Source: Stercorarius parasiticus (Eukaryota; Chordata; Aves; Charadriiformes; Stercorariidae). Taken from it: a stretch of DNA of 64,000 bases. The stretch lies in the NCBI GenBank assembly GCA_013396915.1, contig VWZL01000192.1, forward strand, positions 62,001 through 126,000, given 5' to 3'. Shown here piece after piece: positions 1-11,789 of this stretch (the stretch's first letter is position 1; each line of letters begins with the position of its first letter). Made by a program: the position numbers and the translations under genes. The notes under the pieces are model-generated. The model did no database searches. It had not been told where the DNA came from and saw only the letters and a list, made by a program, of their open reading frames with translations.

Positions 1-900
1 CTTACTGGGAGCCCCATGCTTTGGCAGAAGCTTTGGGCTTGGGTCCTACCTTTTGCCCCAGGTACATGACCCACTGCATGGACCCAGCAGGATCAGATGC
101 CCCCAGCATGTTCTCTCTCTCATGTCAGCCTGGGGAATATTGTCTCATTCAGCAAACAAAGTTAAAAAAAAAAGAGGATAACTCACTGGAAAGAAATCTT
201 GCTTATGATCAGGTTGCAGGGCCCAGAAAATGTCAAAATCAACATGCATGGATGCTTACCTGCTTCTAATCTGTAATGTTATTTACTACGTCTCATTCTT
301 GGTCTTGGAACACCAAATTGGCAAGCTGACCTATGTATTCATTTACTGGTTCGTTCATAACCACAACTAAAGAAAGGACAGAGATGCCCACAGATTCATA
401 TAACCCCTGTCAAAAATGATATCCCAAAACTCTCTGCAGCACCTTGATTCCCGAGTCTTTGACACAGGCACCTCTGGGGAGGAGAGGCAATGAGAGGTAC
501 TGGATTCCTCTCCCTACCGCAAGATGCGTTTCTGTTCTTTTTTGCCCAATGACTGCTTTTCATGTAAAAGGCATTAACTAGTGCAACTCTAACCCAGAGC
601 TCATGTCGGCCAGCTGAGAGCTTAACTGCTAGACTGCCGAGCGGTGGTCTATGTGCGTCTGGGTTATGGGAGGTTTCTTTGATCTCCTTATGCCCCCCGG
701 AATGCATTTCTGTGCGGCTTCAAGAAGAAGAGGCGGCTGCACATCCTATCTCCCCAATCTCAACCTCACCTTACCCCCGTTGGTTTGGGCCCTCTCTAGG
801 GAGGTGGGAAATGTGGTTTGGATCCCTCCAGGCTGAAGAAAGCACTGAAGCCAGGTTTCTCACTTCATGGGCCAGCGCTTTCGCTAGCTCATCTCCTGAT

Positions 901-930
901 AAAAAAAAAAAAGAAAAAAAAAAGAAAGAA
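901..930 (+). repeat. A-rich simple repeat
   Basis: A run of A with single G interruptions. It could be the decayed poly(A) of a retroposed sequence, but no matching body is recognisable beside it. Confidence 0.8.
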
Positions 931-2145
931 GGTGTGTGCACCCCTGTCTTGGTCCGCGTTTAAAAAGAGTGAGGAAAGCTCAGTTCTGAGAGCTTCCAGA
1001 TGTCTCCCCTCGGGAGTGGGCTCGGCCCTCTGGAACCTAAGTGGAGGGAGATATTTCGCTTTGCAGACCTGATTCACGTACCTTAGGATGGGTTGGAGTT
1101 TGGGCACACCCTGTGTGCTCAGCATTTCCAAATTGGCTTGCTTTCAGTGGCTTCCGATGCACCGTGCGGAGTCTCGCCCCGGGGCTGCTCCCTGTTGTGG
1201 CAGACTTCCTGGTTTTAAGCCTCCAGGCTGGAGGCTGTAGCAGGACCAGAGAGGAGGTGTATGGAAGTGCTCCACTCTAAGATAACTAATGCTCCTTATG
1301 CATCAGGTAGGGAGAGCCCAGGGGCCTAACGCGGCACTTTGAGTTTCCGTTTTGGGGCCAAGCACCAAAAAAATTAGCACTTAAGTCCTTTCCTTGCATC
1401 TAGTGTTTAGTTTTCAATTTGGGAGAAGCCTCTGCAGTACCTCACTGCACCATGTATTTTCTCTGACTGCTAGGGTTAGGTTATGGGAAATATTTAGACT
1501 TACAATGGAGAGGAGAGCCTGGAAAGCTTTTCAAAATCTCATGGATGTGATCTTCAAAGGTACTGAAATCAGCAGGACTTTAGGTACCTGGTTACCTCTC
1601 TGCAGTCACTTCTGTACTGGGTGCCTGTGTATGGCTGAAGGTGAACAGGTATCTTTATAAATATGGCCCTGAATGTCCCTGGGTACATCTCTCTGGTGCA
1701 TTTTGTACAAAGCTACAAGTTTGGCTTATCCAAACTCTGCTTTGTGTCCAATCCTGCACTAAGTTTTGGGCATGAACCCTACCATGCATGACCTGTACGA
1801 TGCCTGCCATGACCATACGGGCATCTCACATGACCTTGTTCCAACATCTGTCATCTTGGGCTTCCCTCTTGAACAGTCTTGGATCTGCCATCCATAAGGG
1901 CAGATAAGAGTTGCCGATACAGTGTGTCTTGGCGGTGCCTGTGTAGTGTGGATGTCCACAGATGAACTATGAGCTTCTTGTGAACAGCAGACCCTTGAAA
2001 AGAGGTGTGACATGATTTCTTCAAATGTTGCAGCAATTTCAGTTTGGAGTTAGCTGGTAACTATGCCATAACTACGCAGGCAGACAGGCAAGATACTGTC
2101 TCTGTGCATAGTACCTTGACCAAATGGCTGTTAGACCAATGCTGA

Positions 2146-2185
2146 CTTTTGGCTGATGTGGGTCTGTTTCTGCATCAGCCAAAAG
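2146..2185. repeat. Perfect 13-bp inverted repeat (hairpin)
   Basis: The arm CTTTTGGCTGATG (2146-2158) is followed, after a 14-nt spacer, by its exact reverse complement CATCAGCCAAAAG (2173-2185). Complementarity stops at the arm ends, so the stem is shorter than a typical microRNA precursor. Function unknown. Confidence 0.85.
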
Positions 2186-3096
2186 AGAGATGTCCACAAA
2201 GGCATCGAAATTTTGCTTTCTTCCTAGCCTGGGCATCACTGAGTTGTGTCATGTCACTGTTGTTCAGAGGTGACTCACTTTAGCCATATAGATGGCACTT
2301 GACTATGGCAGAAACAGTTGAGGGCTGCTGTTGGGCAGGAGGAATCTCACAGAAATGATTAAAAGCTGTGAGAAAAGAGATGCTGCAATTAGCTAATTAG
2401 CATGAGGTCGAATTCTTCCTTCAGACTTGGTACTCTCCCTTAAAAAAAATAATTCACCTAGCAACATCAGGAGACAACGAAGAGATTGGAGCCCTTCCCG
2501 AAATCTACATGTGGAAAAGAAAACATGGAGTTTCTGATACCACTCTTCTCCAGTGGGACACCTGCCGAGTTTTTAACGGTACATCCCATAAAGGAGACTA
2601 GATCGGAAATACTTAGGACTGATAAGGTGAAGATAAGTAGCTTATGTGTGATGTGGCAGAACCAGAGAAAGGATGCCCAGAGAAGGGCAATGTGGTCAAA
2701 GGAACACAAAAAGGAAAGGTCTTTGGAGCTGCGTTCAAGGTTGAGGACTGGGGTAGAAATACACAGTTGGGAGAGCTTTTTCCATTCTTTGTTTTCACAG
2801 TGGATCTCAATTTATGAGAGTTATGATCAAGTGACAAAGGCCTACTTCCCTGCACAAAAATTCTCTTAGCCTTTAGAGAGAGTGAGATTAAAACCCTTTA
2901 ACTGTGGATGATGTTAGTGAAAATTACCCCAACTCACAACTGCCTATGAGTGCCCACAAACATCTACCATAGTTCTCCAAATATCTATAGCTTAAGCTAG
3001 AGGTAACTTGATTTGGACCGCGAGAAGTAACCTTAAGGTGCCTCAAGTTTACCTCAGGGCACCTGTGATCTTAAAATAAGCTGAGCTTCAAGAGGT

Positions 3097-3132
3097 ATAA
3101 ATAATAATAATAATAACAACAACAACAGCAAC
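3097..3132 (+). repeat. (ATA)n/(AAC)n compound microsatellite
   Basis: About six ATA/ATAA units run directly into about four AAC units and one AGC, a compound trinucleotide microsatellite. Confidence 0.9.
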
Positions 3133-4760
3133 TCCCTGGATTCAGCTGGACTTACGTGTCAGGAATCATCCTTAATAATGGTGTGCATTAACAAAATCAT
3201 TATCTGATAACAGCGATCTTCCATACACTTATTATATTAGGTAATCAGAAAAAACAGAAAGCTGAGGTTTTTAAGACCACCTGACAAACAGGAACACCTC
3301 ACTCTTTATCTTTGTAATCACAACTCCACAACCAGCTCTCTGGGACTGGCTTTTCAAAGAGGAGTACTGACCTCTGGAAAAATAGGAGGACTTCCATTGG
3401 ACTGATAGTTAGGCTGATGTTATTCCAACCAGGGTACACTCACGGGGCTGAAATCCATCCATGGGTGGCACGAATGTGTGTTGAATGTGGAATTTGGGCA
3501 AGAGCTTACAGTTTCTGTCCTGCTGTCGGAGAAGGAGATAAGCTAATGTTGCTTTCAATGACTTGTACCTGTCTCTGAGCTTTCTGAGTCTTGGTGGGCA
3601 GGTTGGCCAAGTGCTTCACAGGTTGCTTAGTAAACATGATTAATAAATCTTTCTGTAGCAAATGCCTGGGGCCACAGCCCTCAGATTCGTTTGATTAGCT
3701 ATTGCTGTTTTTTCTGTAAACGTTGGGCTGCTACTACATTTATCTTTTATATTTTTGCTACCATAACCCATGCAACCTGGCACAAATGTGTCACTGACAT
3801 AAATACCGGAATGAAGTATTGAGGAATGTGGCGTGGCAGGTGAATTCTGCACAGCTCCCTTATGGTTTAGCCTTGTACCCCTTTCCCTCCCTCCTCTTCC
3901 CTTATGCCTTCCTCCTCACCGTGGGGAGAGGCTCTTCTTCCAAGCTCTGGGTACATGTCTCAGCCTCCATTCATCTCTCTGAAGAGAATAAACTGACTCC
4001 AAACTGCAGCGGGGCTGACTGCAACAGCAAAACCCATAAAGACATTCCCCTTCTCCTCCTCTTGTGAGGGCTTTCCTCTCTCAGTCTGTCCCAGGGGGGT
4101 TGAACGCCTTCTGCCACCTCACTCTTGAGACATTAAGACCTTGAAATTTAAAAGAGGAGTGGCGTAGTCTGGAGAAAAATGGACCTGTGTTCTAACCCAT
4201 GCAGCTTGTGATACGCACATTGTCGGGTGATAACAAAGGATTTACATAGGATTTACATTTTTCTTAGGGGACGTTTAGTGGAAAGGGAGCAATCAGTAGC
4301 AATGACAGATGAATCCATTTGGCGGCAAAGGCTGCCTCTTTCACACAAATAACAGGCTTTTTCTTAATCTACAATTTGTCACTGTTTATTCGGCAGTGCA
4401 AGCCTTTTAATTGCCCTACAGCATCCTGGTTTTGTGCTCCTTGGGAAGCAGGGAGTAGTTTGAGGGAGTTAGAGGGCATTTCTGCCTCTCGCAGAAAGCT
4501 AGAAACCTGAACAGGGATTTCCAGAGTTCAGTCAGTTTTTCTGGGTGAGAATATAGGTGGAATGTGAGTTGATCTGTCGTGACTCATTCGCGGGCACGGT
4601 GCGGGAGGAAACAGTCTGGCTCCCATCAGCAGTTGGCAAGTTGGCATCGGTGCCCTCGCTGCTCAGTGCTTGCTTTGCAGCGACTGATGCTGAAGTGGAT
4701 TCACAGCTTTTTATTCACCTGCTCAGCTCCTAATGAGCTCCCAACATTAGAACTATGAAA

Positions 4761-5540
4761 ATCATAGAATCATAGAATCATTGCCCAGGTGGCCAAGAAG
4801 GCCAACAGCATCCTGGCTTGTATCAGGAATAGTGTGGCCAGCAGGACCAGGGCAATGATTGTCCTGCTGTACTTGGCACTGGTGCGGCCACTGGTGAGTG
4901 GTGTTTTTGGCAGTGTTAAGTTTATGGTTGGACTTGATGATCTTAAAGGTCCCTTCCAACCTAGACAATTCTATAATTCTGTGATTCTGTGATTATGGTT
5001 GGAAGAGACCTTTAAGATCATCAACTCCAACCGTTAACCTAGCACTGCTAAGTTACTACTAAACCATGTCGCTTAGCACTTCATCTGCACATCTTTTAAA
5101 TATGTCCAGGGATGGGGGTTCCACCACTTCCCTGGGCAGCCTGTTCCAAAACTTGAAAACCCTTTCGGCAAAGAAATTTTTCCCAATATCCATCCTAAAC
5201 CTCCCCTGGCACAACTTGAGGCCGTTTCCTCTTGTTCTATCGCCTGTTCCTTGGGAGAAGAGACCGACCCCCACCTTGCTACACCCACCTTTCAGGTAGC
5301 TGTAGAGAATGATAAGGTCTCCCCTCAGCCTCCTTTTCTCCAGGCTGAACAACCCCAGCTCCCTCAGCTGCTCCTCATCAGACTTGTGCTCCAGACCCCT
5401 CACTAGCTTCGTTGCCCTTCTCTGGACATGCTCCAGCACCTCAATGTCTTCCTTGTAGTGAGAGGCCCAAAACCGAACACAGTATTAGAGGTACAGCCTC
5501 ACCAGTGCTAAGTACAGGGGGATGATCACTTCCCTAGTCC
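4761..5540 (-). mobile_element. CR1 LINE, 3' portion, 5'-truncated, interrupted
   Basis: Read on the minus strand this is the C-terminal ORF2 and 3' UTR of a CR1 non-LTR retrotransposon. The sense 3' tail is at the left edge (two ATCATAGA-type units, 4761-4780). The body resumes at about 4996 with the TGGTTGGAAGAGACC signature and runs to about 5540, where the copy is 5'-truncated. Frame fragments between 5059 and 5439 read like the CR1 C-terminus (for example [20 protein letters not shown]). The tail is separated from the body by a plus-strand CR1 piece (4781-4995). The reading frame has stops and the copy is dead. CR1 elements move by target-primed reverse transcription and usually insert 5'-truncated. 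Confidence 0.93.
4781..4995 (+). mobile_element. CR1 LINE fragment nested in another CR1
   Basis: This plus-strand CR1 piece holds part of the ORF2 C-terminus (frame fragment [20 protein letters not shown]). It then jumps, through an internal deletion near 4890-4920, to a complete CR1 3' end with the GGTTGGACTTGATGATC signature and the tail ATTCTATAATTCTGTGATTCTGTG. It lies between the tail and body of the minus-strand CR1 around it, so it inserted later or arose by template switching. About 215 bp survive of a usual 4.5-kb element. Confidence 0.88.
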
Positions 5541-7736
5541 AAATCCATCTAGTTGCCCCTGCTGCTCCAGGAAGGCAGAGAGGAAAGGAGAGGAACTTCA
5601 AGTAGACAGCTGCCCATCAACTTTACTCAGTCCTGCTTGCCTTAATGCCATGGTTGCTTCTAGTTCACCCCTTGGTGATAGGGATATTTTTATCCTGGCT
5701 TCTGTTCCCTGCTCCAAATGTTATTTCTGCTCCTGTCATTTGTAGTCTCTATCATTATAGAGTACTGATTCAACTTCTAACTGTAGGGAGTGTTTGGGAA
5801 TAGTGATTCCTGCCTTAGGGTTGTGGATAAACTGGGTGAAACTGCCAAGATCTTTCCAGAACTGTGGGTTCCTGCTGAATGCAGACAATGGATCTAATGC
5901 TGTATAGCTCTGAGTGTCTATGTCATTTGCCTCAGAGCCAAATCAACATACAGCACTCCTCTCCCCAAAGAGTCTCCACTCAAGTCATGAAATAAGTATA
6001 AGATCTGCAGCGCTTTTATTTTAATGACCACTGCTTGGTTTAGGCCATTCCCTGCTCCCCTGTTAGCTTATTTATATAATTCTATTTTGGGGTGTCTCTG
6101 GAAGATGACAAATATTATTCAGCAGAGAGTACCTAACAACTAAACACAGTTATGCATCCACATGGCAACTGATGTTTATTCTAAGCAAGTAACCAGCTTC
6201 AACATGGTTCAGGCTGACCAAGCACTCAGAAAGCAAGAAATGCAATATTAAGGTTGGAAAGTCATACAGAGGATAATCCAGCTGGACCTTTGACCTCCTG
6301 TATATATGCCTGAAAGTGTCTTCTTATATGACTGCAGGTTCTTTGCCCCACAATGCAACTTTGACTATAATATGAATGTAAGCATAAGTAGACTATTATA
6401 TGCAACCGTGTTTTCATGCTTGGTTGTGTTATTGAGTTTCAATCAGATTTATGTATCAAGCTCAGTTTGGGGAAATGCTTGTTTCCTTTTTTTTTGTTCC
6501 TATATATACATCTGTACGTAATTAGATAAACTTTCTTCCACTTTGTTCTGAATTAGAACTATTTCAGGGAATGTAGTATATTTCAGAGAAATATGAACTG
6601 AAAATTTCCTTCAGAACAGAACTTAATACGACAAAATAAAAACCCCATTCAATGTATATGCAGAAAGGTAACTCAGCTGCAAGCTTAGTATTAACCCCAG
6701 TAGTGGTCAATGTCTGCAATGCTGCAGATCCTTCTGTCTAATGCCTTGGTCAGAATCTTCATCAGTCACCGTAGTGGATATAGTTCTTCCCTCGTGGAAG
6801 CGCGAAGGTATATAGAGAATGAGAAGGGGATTTTCAGGAACAGAAAGGAGGGGCTTACAGTTAAGGAAGCTGAATGCTCCTCTGGAGAGAGGAACTCTGC
6901 CCCTGTTGGTGTTGCTAAGGTCCTTGGAGCGATGAACCAGTTCCTGGAGTCCCTTTTTTTCACGCGCTAGGATACCTGTTTAGGACTCTTTGGCTTCTTT
7001 GGCAAATGTGATGAGCCATTATTGTGACAATTAGAGTTGATGGGATCTGTGTCTGAAACATGAAAAACTTTTACAATGCTAAGGTCTTAGAAAAGTCATG
7101 CTCTAGAGGTCTCAAACGAGGCACCTAAAATCAGTGGACATCCTTGACAATCTACTTTGACTTCAGTCTATTATTCTCAAGTACACAGAGGGAACAGTAA
7201 CACTCTTGTTTTCGATCCAGTCAGTTAAAATGGGAAGCGTTTCAGGGTTTCTTGTCTAGGCATATAACCTCTACCACAATTTGACTATAACCTTTTCTGC
7301 TACCTCTAAATGGTAGTGGAATGCAGATCCAATTATTGCTATTATTTCTACTATTATTTTTACTCCTGCTTTTACTTAAAATATGATCATTACTGTTATT
7401 ATTTACAATTGTAATGTGATCCTTATTGATTAATACTACCAGTATTGCTATGAATAACGGCAGTTGTGGCTTTTCAGGCCAGCTCGGATAGGATTATTGC
7501 TGACGGTCTCAGCTGAGAAGTAACGGACAGGGGCAAATGATCTTTCCTTGAAGACGGAATGAATAATCTCTTGGTCACAATCAGGGCCAACTGGCAGAGA
7601 ACTGTGAGCAATGTTTGTTCTTGTCCTTCATCATTCTTGCTTTTCTTCTCCTCTATTTCCTGCTATATTCAAATAAAGAAAATCCACCTAGAAGTGGATG
7701 AAGACTGGGTGTTACATGAGCCAGTGATGTGCCCTT
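5541..7736. other. Unique non-coding stretch
   Basis: No gene, RNA or transposon recognised. The sequence is AT-rich, with T-rich runs near 6485-6500 and short frames that match nothing familiar. Confidence 0.5.
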
Positions 7737-8355
7737 GCTACAAGGAAGACGAATGGCGTCCTCGGCTGTACTAGCTATATTGCCAGCAGGTCAAGAGAGA
7801 TAATCCTTCCCCTCTACTCAGCACTGCTGAGGCCACAGCTGAAGTATTGTGTCCAGTTCTGGGCTCCCCAGTACAAGAGGGATATGAACATATTGGAGAG
7901 TCCAAAGAAAGGCCACGAGCATGATGAAGGGACTGTAACATCTCACATATGACAAAAGGCTGAGAGAGGCGGGACTGTTCAGCCTGGAGAAGAGAGGGCT
8001 CAGGGGAATCTCATCAGTTTATGTAAATGCCTGAAAGAAAGGTGCAAAAAGGACAGACCAGGCTCCTTTCAGTGGTGCCCAGTGACAGGACCAGTGGCAA
8101 TGGGCATAAATTGAAACACAGGAGGTTCCCTCTGAACACAAGGAAACACTTTCTCACTGTGAGGGTGACTCAACACTGGCACAGGTTGCCTGAGGATGTT
8201 GTGGAATCTCCATTCTTGGAGGTGTTCAAAAGCCATCTGGCTATGGTCCTGGGCAGCTGGATCTAGGTGTCCTGCTTGAGCAGGAGGTTTGGACCAGGTG
8301 ATGTCCATAAGTCCCATCCAAACTCAAAAATTCTGTCATTCTTTGATCCTGTGAT
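7737..8355 (+). mobile_element. CR1 LINE 3' end, 5'-truncated
   Basis: Plus-strand CR1 covering the last part of ORF2 and the 3' UTR. It starts in the region encoding the CIxxSVASRSRE-type segment, passes AGCCTGGAGAAGAGAGG and GGTGACTCAACACTGGCAC, and ends in a degenerate tail (ATTCTGTCATTCTTTGATCCTGTGAT). Only the last part is open (8027-8263), so the coding frame is broken. The divergence suggests an intermediate-age copy. Confidence 0.92.
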
Positions 8356-9479
8356 CACAGACAGGGTTAAAGCCTTGCTCCCTCTCCCTGTTCCCCACAC
8401 TGGGGACCCTTGTCCTTTTTTTTGGGGATCCACGGGGAGTTGAGGTCAGGCTAGGACATCTCGTGTGCATGTGGAGAGCAGCTTTGCAGCTGCTCTTCCT
8501 CTGGTTTTGGGGATCTAAGGAGAAGCTGTGGCACTGGGCAGGGCAGTTGCTGGCCTATGTGAATCACTGAGCACCTCGGGGCAGAGGAGAGACCTAACGG
8601 TGGCACCCGAAGCTTCCTCTGGCTCCTCCTTAAAACTGCACCTGGATAAGATGGACTTGGAAATGATGGACCATTTTTTTATTATTACTTTTGGTTCATA
8701 GGCTAGGCTTGCTGTGAAATGCAGTTTCAGCTTTTGTGAAATTACTTGCACTCTTCAGGTCAAATCTACTGGTAACTTCATCTAGGAGATTCATTTGTGG
8801 AGTAAATTCACCAAAAACTGAAGGTGAAATAAGAAAAGGACACAACCGTTTCACCAGGTGTTGCTCAGCTGCTGGCATTTTTGTGCCAGAATAGGCAAAC
8901 TCAGCTTCAGTTTTTCTTCTTTCTTGGAGAGTGCCCATGCTGTTGGGTATGAAGGAGAGTGAAAGTACTCAACCCCTCCTGTCTAAAATGTTTTATTTCA
9001 TGTGAATATACAGTCACAGAAAACCCAAAGACAAAGTGCTAACCATCAGCCTCAGGAATTAGTCCATTCACTTTCTATGTTGACTAGTATTTAAATATCT
9101 TTTTTGAGATTGGAACAGATCCAACAGGAGGAATTAAGAGCAGCGTGCTCCCATAGCACTCCCCAAGGAAGTGAGTAGGATATTTGGTGAGGAGGTAGCT
9201 GAATCAGGAAGAAAGTTGGATTTGAGCAGATGTTTCCCAACCAGCTGCTGAGTGGCCTAGCCTCTGGGCTGGAGGGTATCCGAGGGCAGTGTGATCTCTG
9301 CCTCTCTGGAACCATTCCACTTGGCAGGCAATAACTCAGAGCTCACACAGACAAAGAGCCAGGGTGAGTCACCAGTCTGCTGATTAGGCTGCTCTCCTGG
9401 GAGGGAGGCACCTGGATCCCAGATCCAGGTTAGGGCTGCAAAGTGGAACAGCATCAACTGGGAGGGATTGGAAATATAT
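8356..9479. other. Unique non-coding stretch
   Basis: Nothing recognised beyond short chance reading frames and a small T-rich run near 8673. Confidence 0.5.
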
Positions 9480-9690
9480 AATGCTGCCTGCTCAGGAGGC
9501 TCTTCTTGCGTGGGAGGCACAAGTTTGAATCCACTTGGAGAAGGGAGAGAGTTTAACTCAGGTCTCCTAAAACCTGAAGGAAAGCTCTTATCACTACCTT
9601 ATAATTATGGGCATGGGATGGCTCTTTGGGCATGGAATGGCTCTTCAGCCACTGGGTGCTGAGGCATACATTTGAACTTGTTTTTCTTAA
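9480..9690 (-). mobile_element. Old tRNA-derived SINE (degenerate)
   Basis: On the minus strand a tRNA-like head is visible: an A-box-like GGTAGTGATAAGAGC near 9590-9605, then a B-box-like GAGTTAAACTC near 9551-9561, then a second B-box-like segment (GGATTCAAACTTG, about 9521-9533). The same order of elements occurs at 42577-42680, which supports a dispersed family. Flanking sequence to about 9690 may belong to the element. The family name is uncertain and the copy is heavily mutated. Confidence 0.45.
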
Positions 9691-9787
9691 AAGCGATGGA
9701 AAATCACTAATTTTTTTTTTTGATCCACTGGGAAATTCTGCAGAGAACAGAACAAAATGTGACTTCTAGTCCTCCTTTCTGGGCAAC

Positions 9788-9817
9788 TTTTTTTTTTTTT
9801 AAAAAAAAAGAAAAAAA
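9788..9817. repeat. T-run followed by A-run
   Basis: Thirteen T are followed directly by nine A, a G and seven A. The block is self-complementary and could extrude a short hairpin. It is most likely slippage-derived. Confidence 0.8.
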
Positions 9818-10519
9818 CCCAAACAACTGCATTAGGGTTTTTTACCTGCAGAACAGACAACTATTCACACTCCTCTGACTGGCAATGCCATACCCTGGAG
9901 AGTGACAAGAACATTCTTTCATGTGCAGCTGGGCACACTATCTTTGGGAATGGTCTGGTGGACTGGGAGCCACTGGGATGGTCACAGAAAAGTTTAATGG
10001 ACCTGGAAGAATTTGTAACTATGAAAAGCGAATGGGGAAGCTGAGGGAGAATCAAGTCAAACCCAGAGGGTTATTCTGAATTGACTCTTCTGTAAAAAAG
10101 ATTTAAAAAAATGGCCAAAATTATTTATTTTTGTCAATCCTATAAAATGCGTAAAGGGGAGTCTCCTTGCCTTTACCAGAAGTGATCTGAAAGATCCTAT
10201 CTATCTGGTCTACCTCTGTCAGCTTGGCATCTTTGCAGTAGTCAGTGGTTGCACAAAACTGGCCAATTTTTCCATATATAGTGTTGCTAAATTACCCTTT
10301 CTGGTTTTGTTTTATTACCCCCTCAGAGCAATGATCTCACCGATCAGTGTTGTGCTGCTCTTCGGGAGTGGCAGGGGTGGAGTGGGGTGGGACGAGCAAA
10401 GCCCTGAGCTTTTTCCAGAGTTCCCTGCATATGCAGAACATTTCATTGTCTTCTCTAACACGCCCTCACCTTTCACACAGACTGGAATTTGACACACCGG
10501 GTTAGAGAAAGAAAGTGAG

Positions 10520-10573
10520 GAAAAAAAAAAAGGCAAAAAAAAAAGAAAAGCACAGCACAACACAAGAAAAAAC
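10520..10573 (+). repeat. A-rich low-complexity sequence
   Basis: Runs of ten to eleven A are interrupted by GGC, G and CAC motifs. No retroposon body can be recognised upstream. Confidence 0.75.
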
Positions 10574-11119
10574 CCAGCAAACAAGATCTTATCACGGAAA
10601 ATATCCATCTACCCTCCTGATAATAAAAAAGGCCTCAGGTTAGGAAAATAAAAAAATGACTCTAATGAACATTCAAAATTAACATGCAAATACATCCATG
10701 GTTCCTGGCACAGACGGAAAGATTGAACATAGCCCTCTTCCAAAAAGGCAATTTTTTCACTTCTTGCAAAAGGGAAATTTTACCCCAATTATTGATGGTT
10801 TTGCATTGTCTTAAGAAGGTTTTCTTCTCTGTTGAGGAAAGCTCTGTATACTCCTTCTCCCCCACCCCACCCCATACCCCACATTCATTTCACCAGGTGG
10901 CATGACGAAACCCTCCAGATCAAGGTAGGTTTCATCAACAAGGCCTCATGCCATGCCACCCATAATTCATCCCAGCCTGCTGTGGCTTTCTCCCAGCAAG
11001 CAGTACCTCTTGCAAAACCAGCCCCAGTCTCACACTCCTTCCAAACTCGTGTTCCTGAGCACCAGCAATAGAAGAGCATGAATCACTAACAGAGCGTACA
11101 GACCTTCGCTCCACTCCGG

Positions 11120-11245
11120 CCAGTTTGTGTCATTGCCTTAATGTTAATTACACGCCATAATATGTGCATTTAATTTCCGTGGTGTTTCAATTAAATTAAT
11201 CAGGCAATTAAAATTAATTAAAATTACAGAAATCACCTGCAGAAG
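11120..11245. promoter_or_regulatory. Candidate conserved non-coding element with homeodomain cores
   Basis: A short block dense in ATTA/TAATTA cores (for example 11145-11150 and 11215-11220, with more ATTAA/TTAAT between) and ending in an E-box-like CACCTG. Clustered TAATTA cores are a known property of developmental enhancers bound by homeodomain proteins. That this is an enhancer is inference: plain AT-richness would give some of these by chance. A G-quadruplex motif follows within about 15 bp. Confidence 0.3.
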
Positions 11246-11257
11246 TGCTTGAAATGT

Positions 11258-11286
11258 GGGGGAGGGGAAGGGAGGGGTTGGGAGGG
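11258..11286 (+). other. G-quadruplex motif
   Basis: Six G-runs of three to five G separated by one- or two-base loops (A, AA, A, TT, A) lie on the plus strand. This satisfies the usual four-run, short-loop criterion for intramolecular G-quadruplex formation with runs to spare. It is isolated in AT-rich surroundings. Confidence 0.75.
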
Positions 11287-11381
11287 AGCTGGGAACGTAG
11301 ATGGCTGTGTTTTCACAGACCTTCCTTCCCTTGATTAATTTTGGGGATAGACTCTTTCAGAGCAGGTTATTTAAGGATTTA

Positions 11382-11452
11382 AGGCCCGTTCCAAGGCCCA
11401 TTGAAGCCAATGGAAATCTTTCTATTGGCACCGATAGGCTTGGGACCAGGCC
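11382..11452. repeat. Palindromic ancient repeat (MITE-like)
   Basis: The left half (AGGCCCGTTCCAAGGCCCAT...) and the right half (...AGGCTTGGGACCAGGCCA) are imperfect reverse complements around a centre near 11417, with the inner arms reading GAAGCCAATGGA and TCTATTGGCACC. I recognise this as the old amniote palindromic type with the GGCCTGATCCAAAG...CTTTGGATCAGGCC outline. The copy is diverged but the symmetry is clear. No protein is encoded. Confidence 0.65.
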
Positions 11453-11789
11453 ACTAGCCCCGAGTGCTCAGGATAGAGATTTAAGGGGTAGGTGATGAAA
11501 GACATAATGCTCAGCAGAAATCCCTCAAGGCCTCTGAGGAACAAGGCCAAGGGCCCTGAAGTACCAAATCAGGGTCAGATTTTGAAAGGCCACCAGTTAA
11601 AGACGAGAATGGTGTCTGTGGGAGTTGGGTGCGTCAGTACTTCCAAGGATCTGGGCTGGAGAGGTATTCTAAGAAACTTAAACGTGTTTTAAGTGTCAAA
11701 GGACTTTTAAAACATGACCAAACTTATCCCACCCTGAACTCCCACTGACTTCAGCAGCCAGTGAGAAGGGAGTCCTAATTTCACAGAGC

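Larger units (their letters stand above)
1..4760. other. Unique non-coding stretch
   Basis: No recognisable gene or transposon. Reading frames are short, lack familiar domains and overlap each other on both strands. Visible details are a purine-rich run (901-930), a perfect 13-bp hairpin (2146-2185), a trinucleotide microsatellite (3097-3132) and a slightly CpG-richer patch around 4580-4690 that contains a TGACTCA (AP-1-type) heptamer. The patch could be regulatory but nothing proves it. Confidence 0.6.
9691..11119. other. Unique stretch with A/T homopolymer tracts
   Basis: No gene recognised. It contains a T13A9 back-to-back homopolymer (9788-9817) and an A-rich low-complexity block (10520-10573). 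Reading frames between 10307 and 11079 are short and mutually overlapping. Confidence 0.5.

Noticed and set aside
1740..2050. Minus-strand residues faintly like the end of a LINE ORF2
   Set aside because: Only scattered similarity (an LL..AL.DGRSK pattern) with no ordered motif; not strong enough to call.
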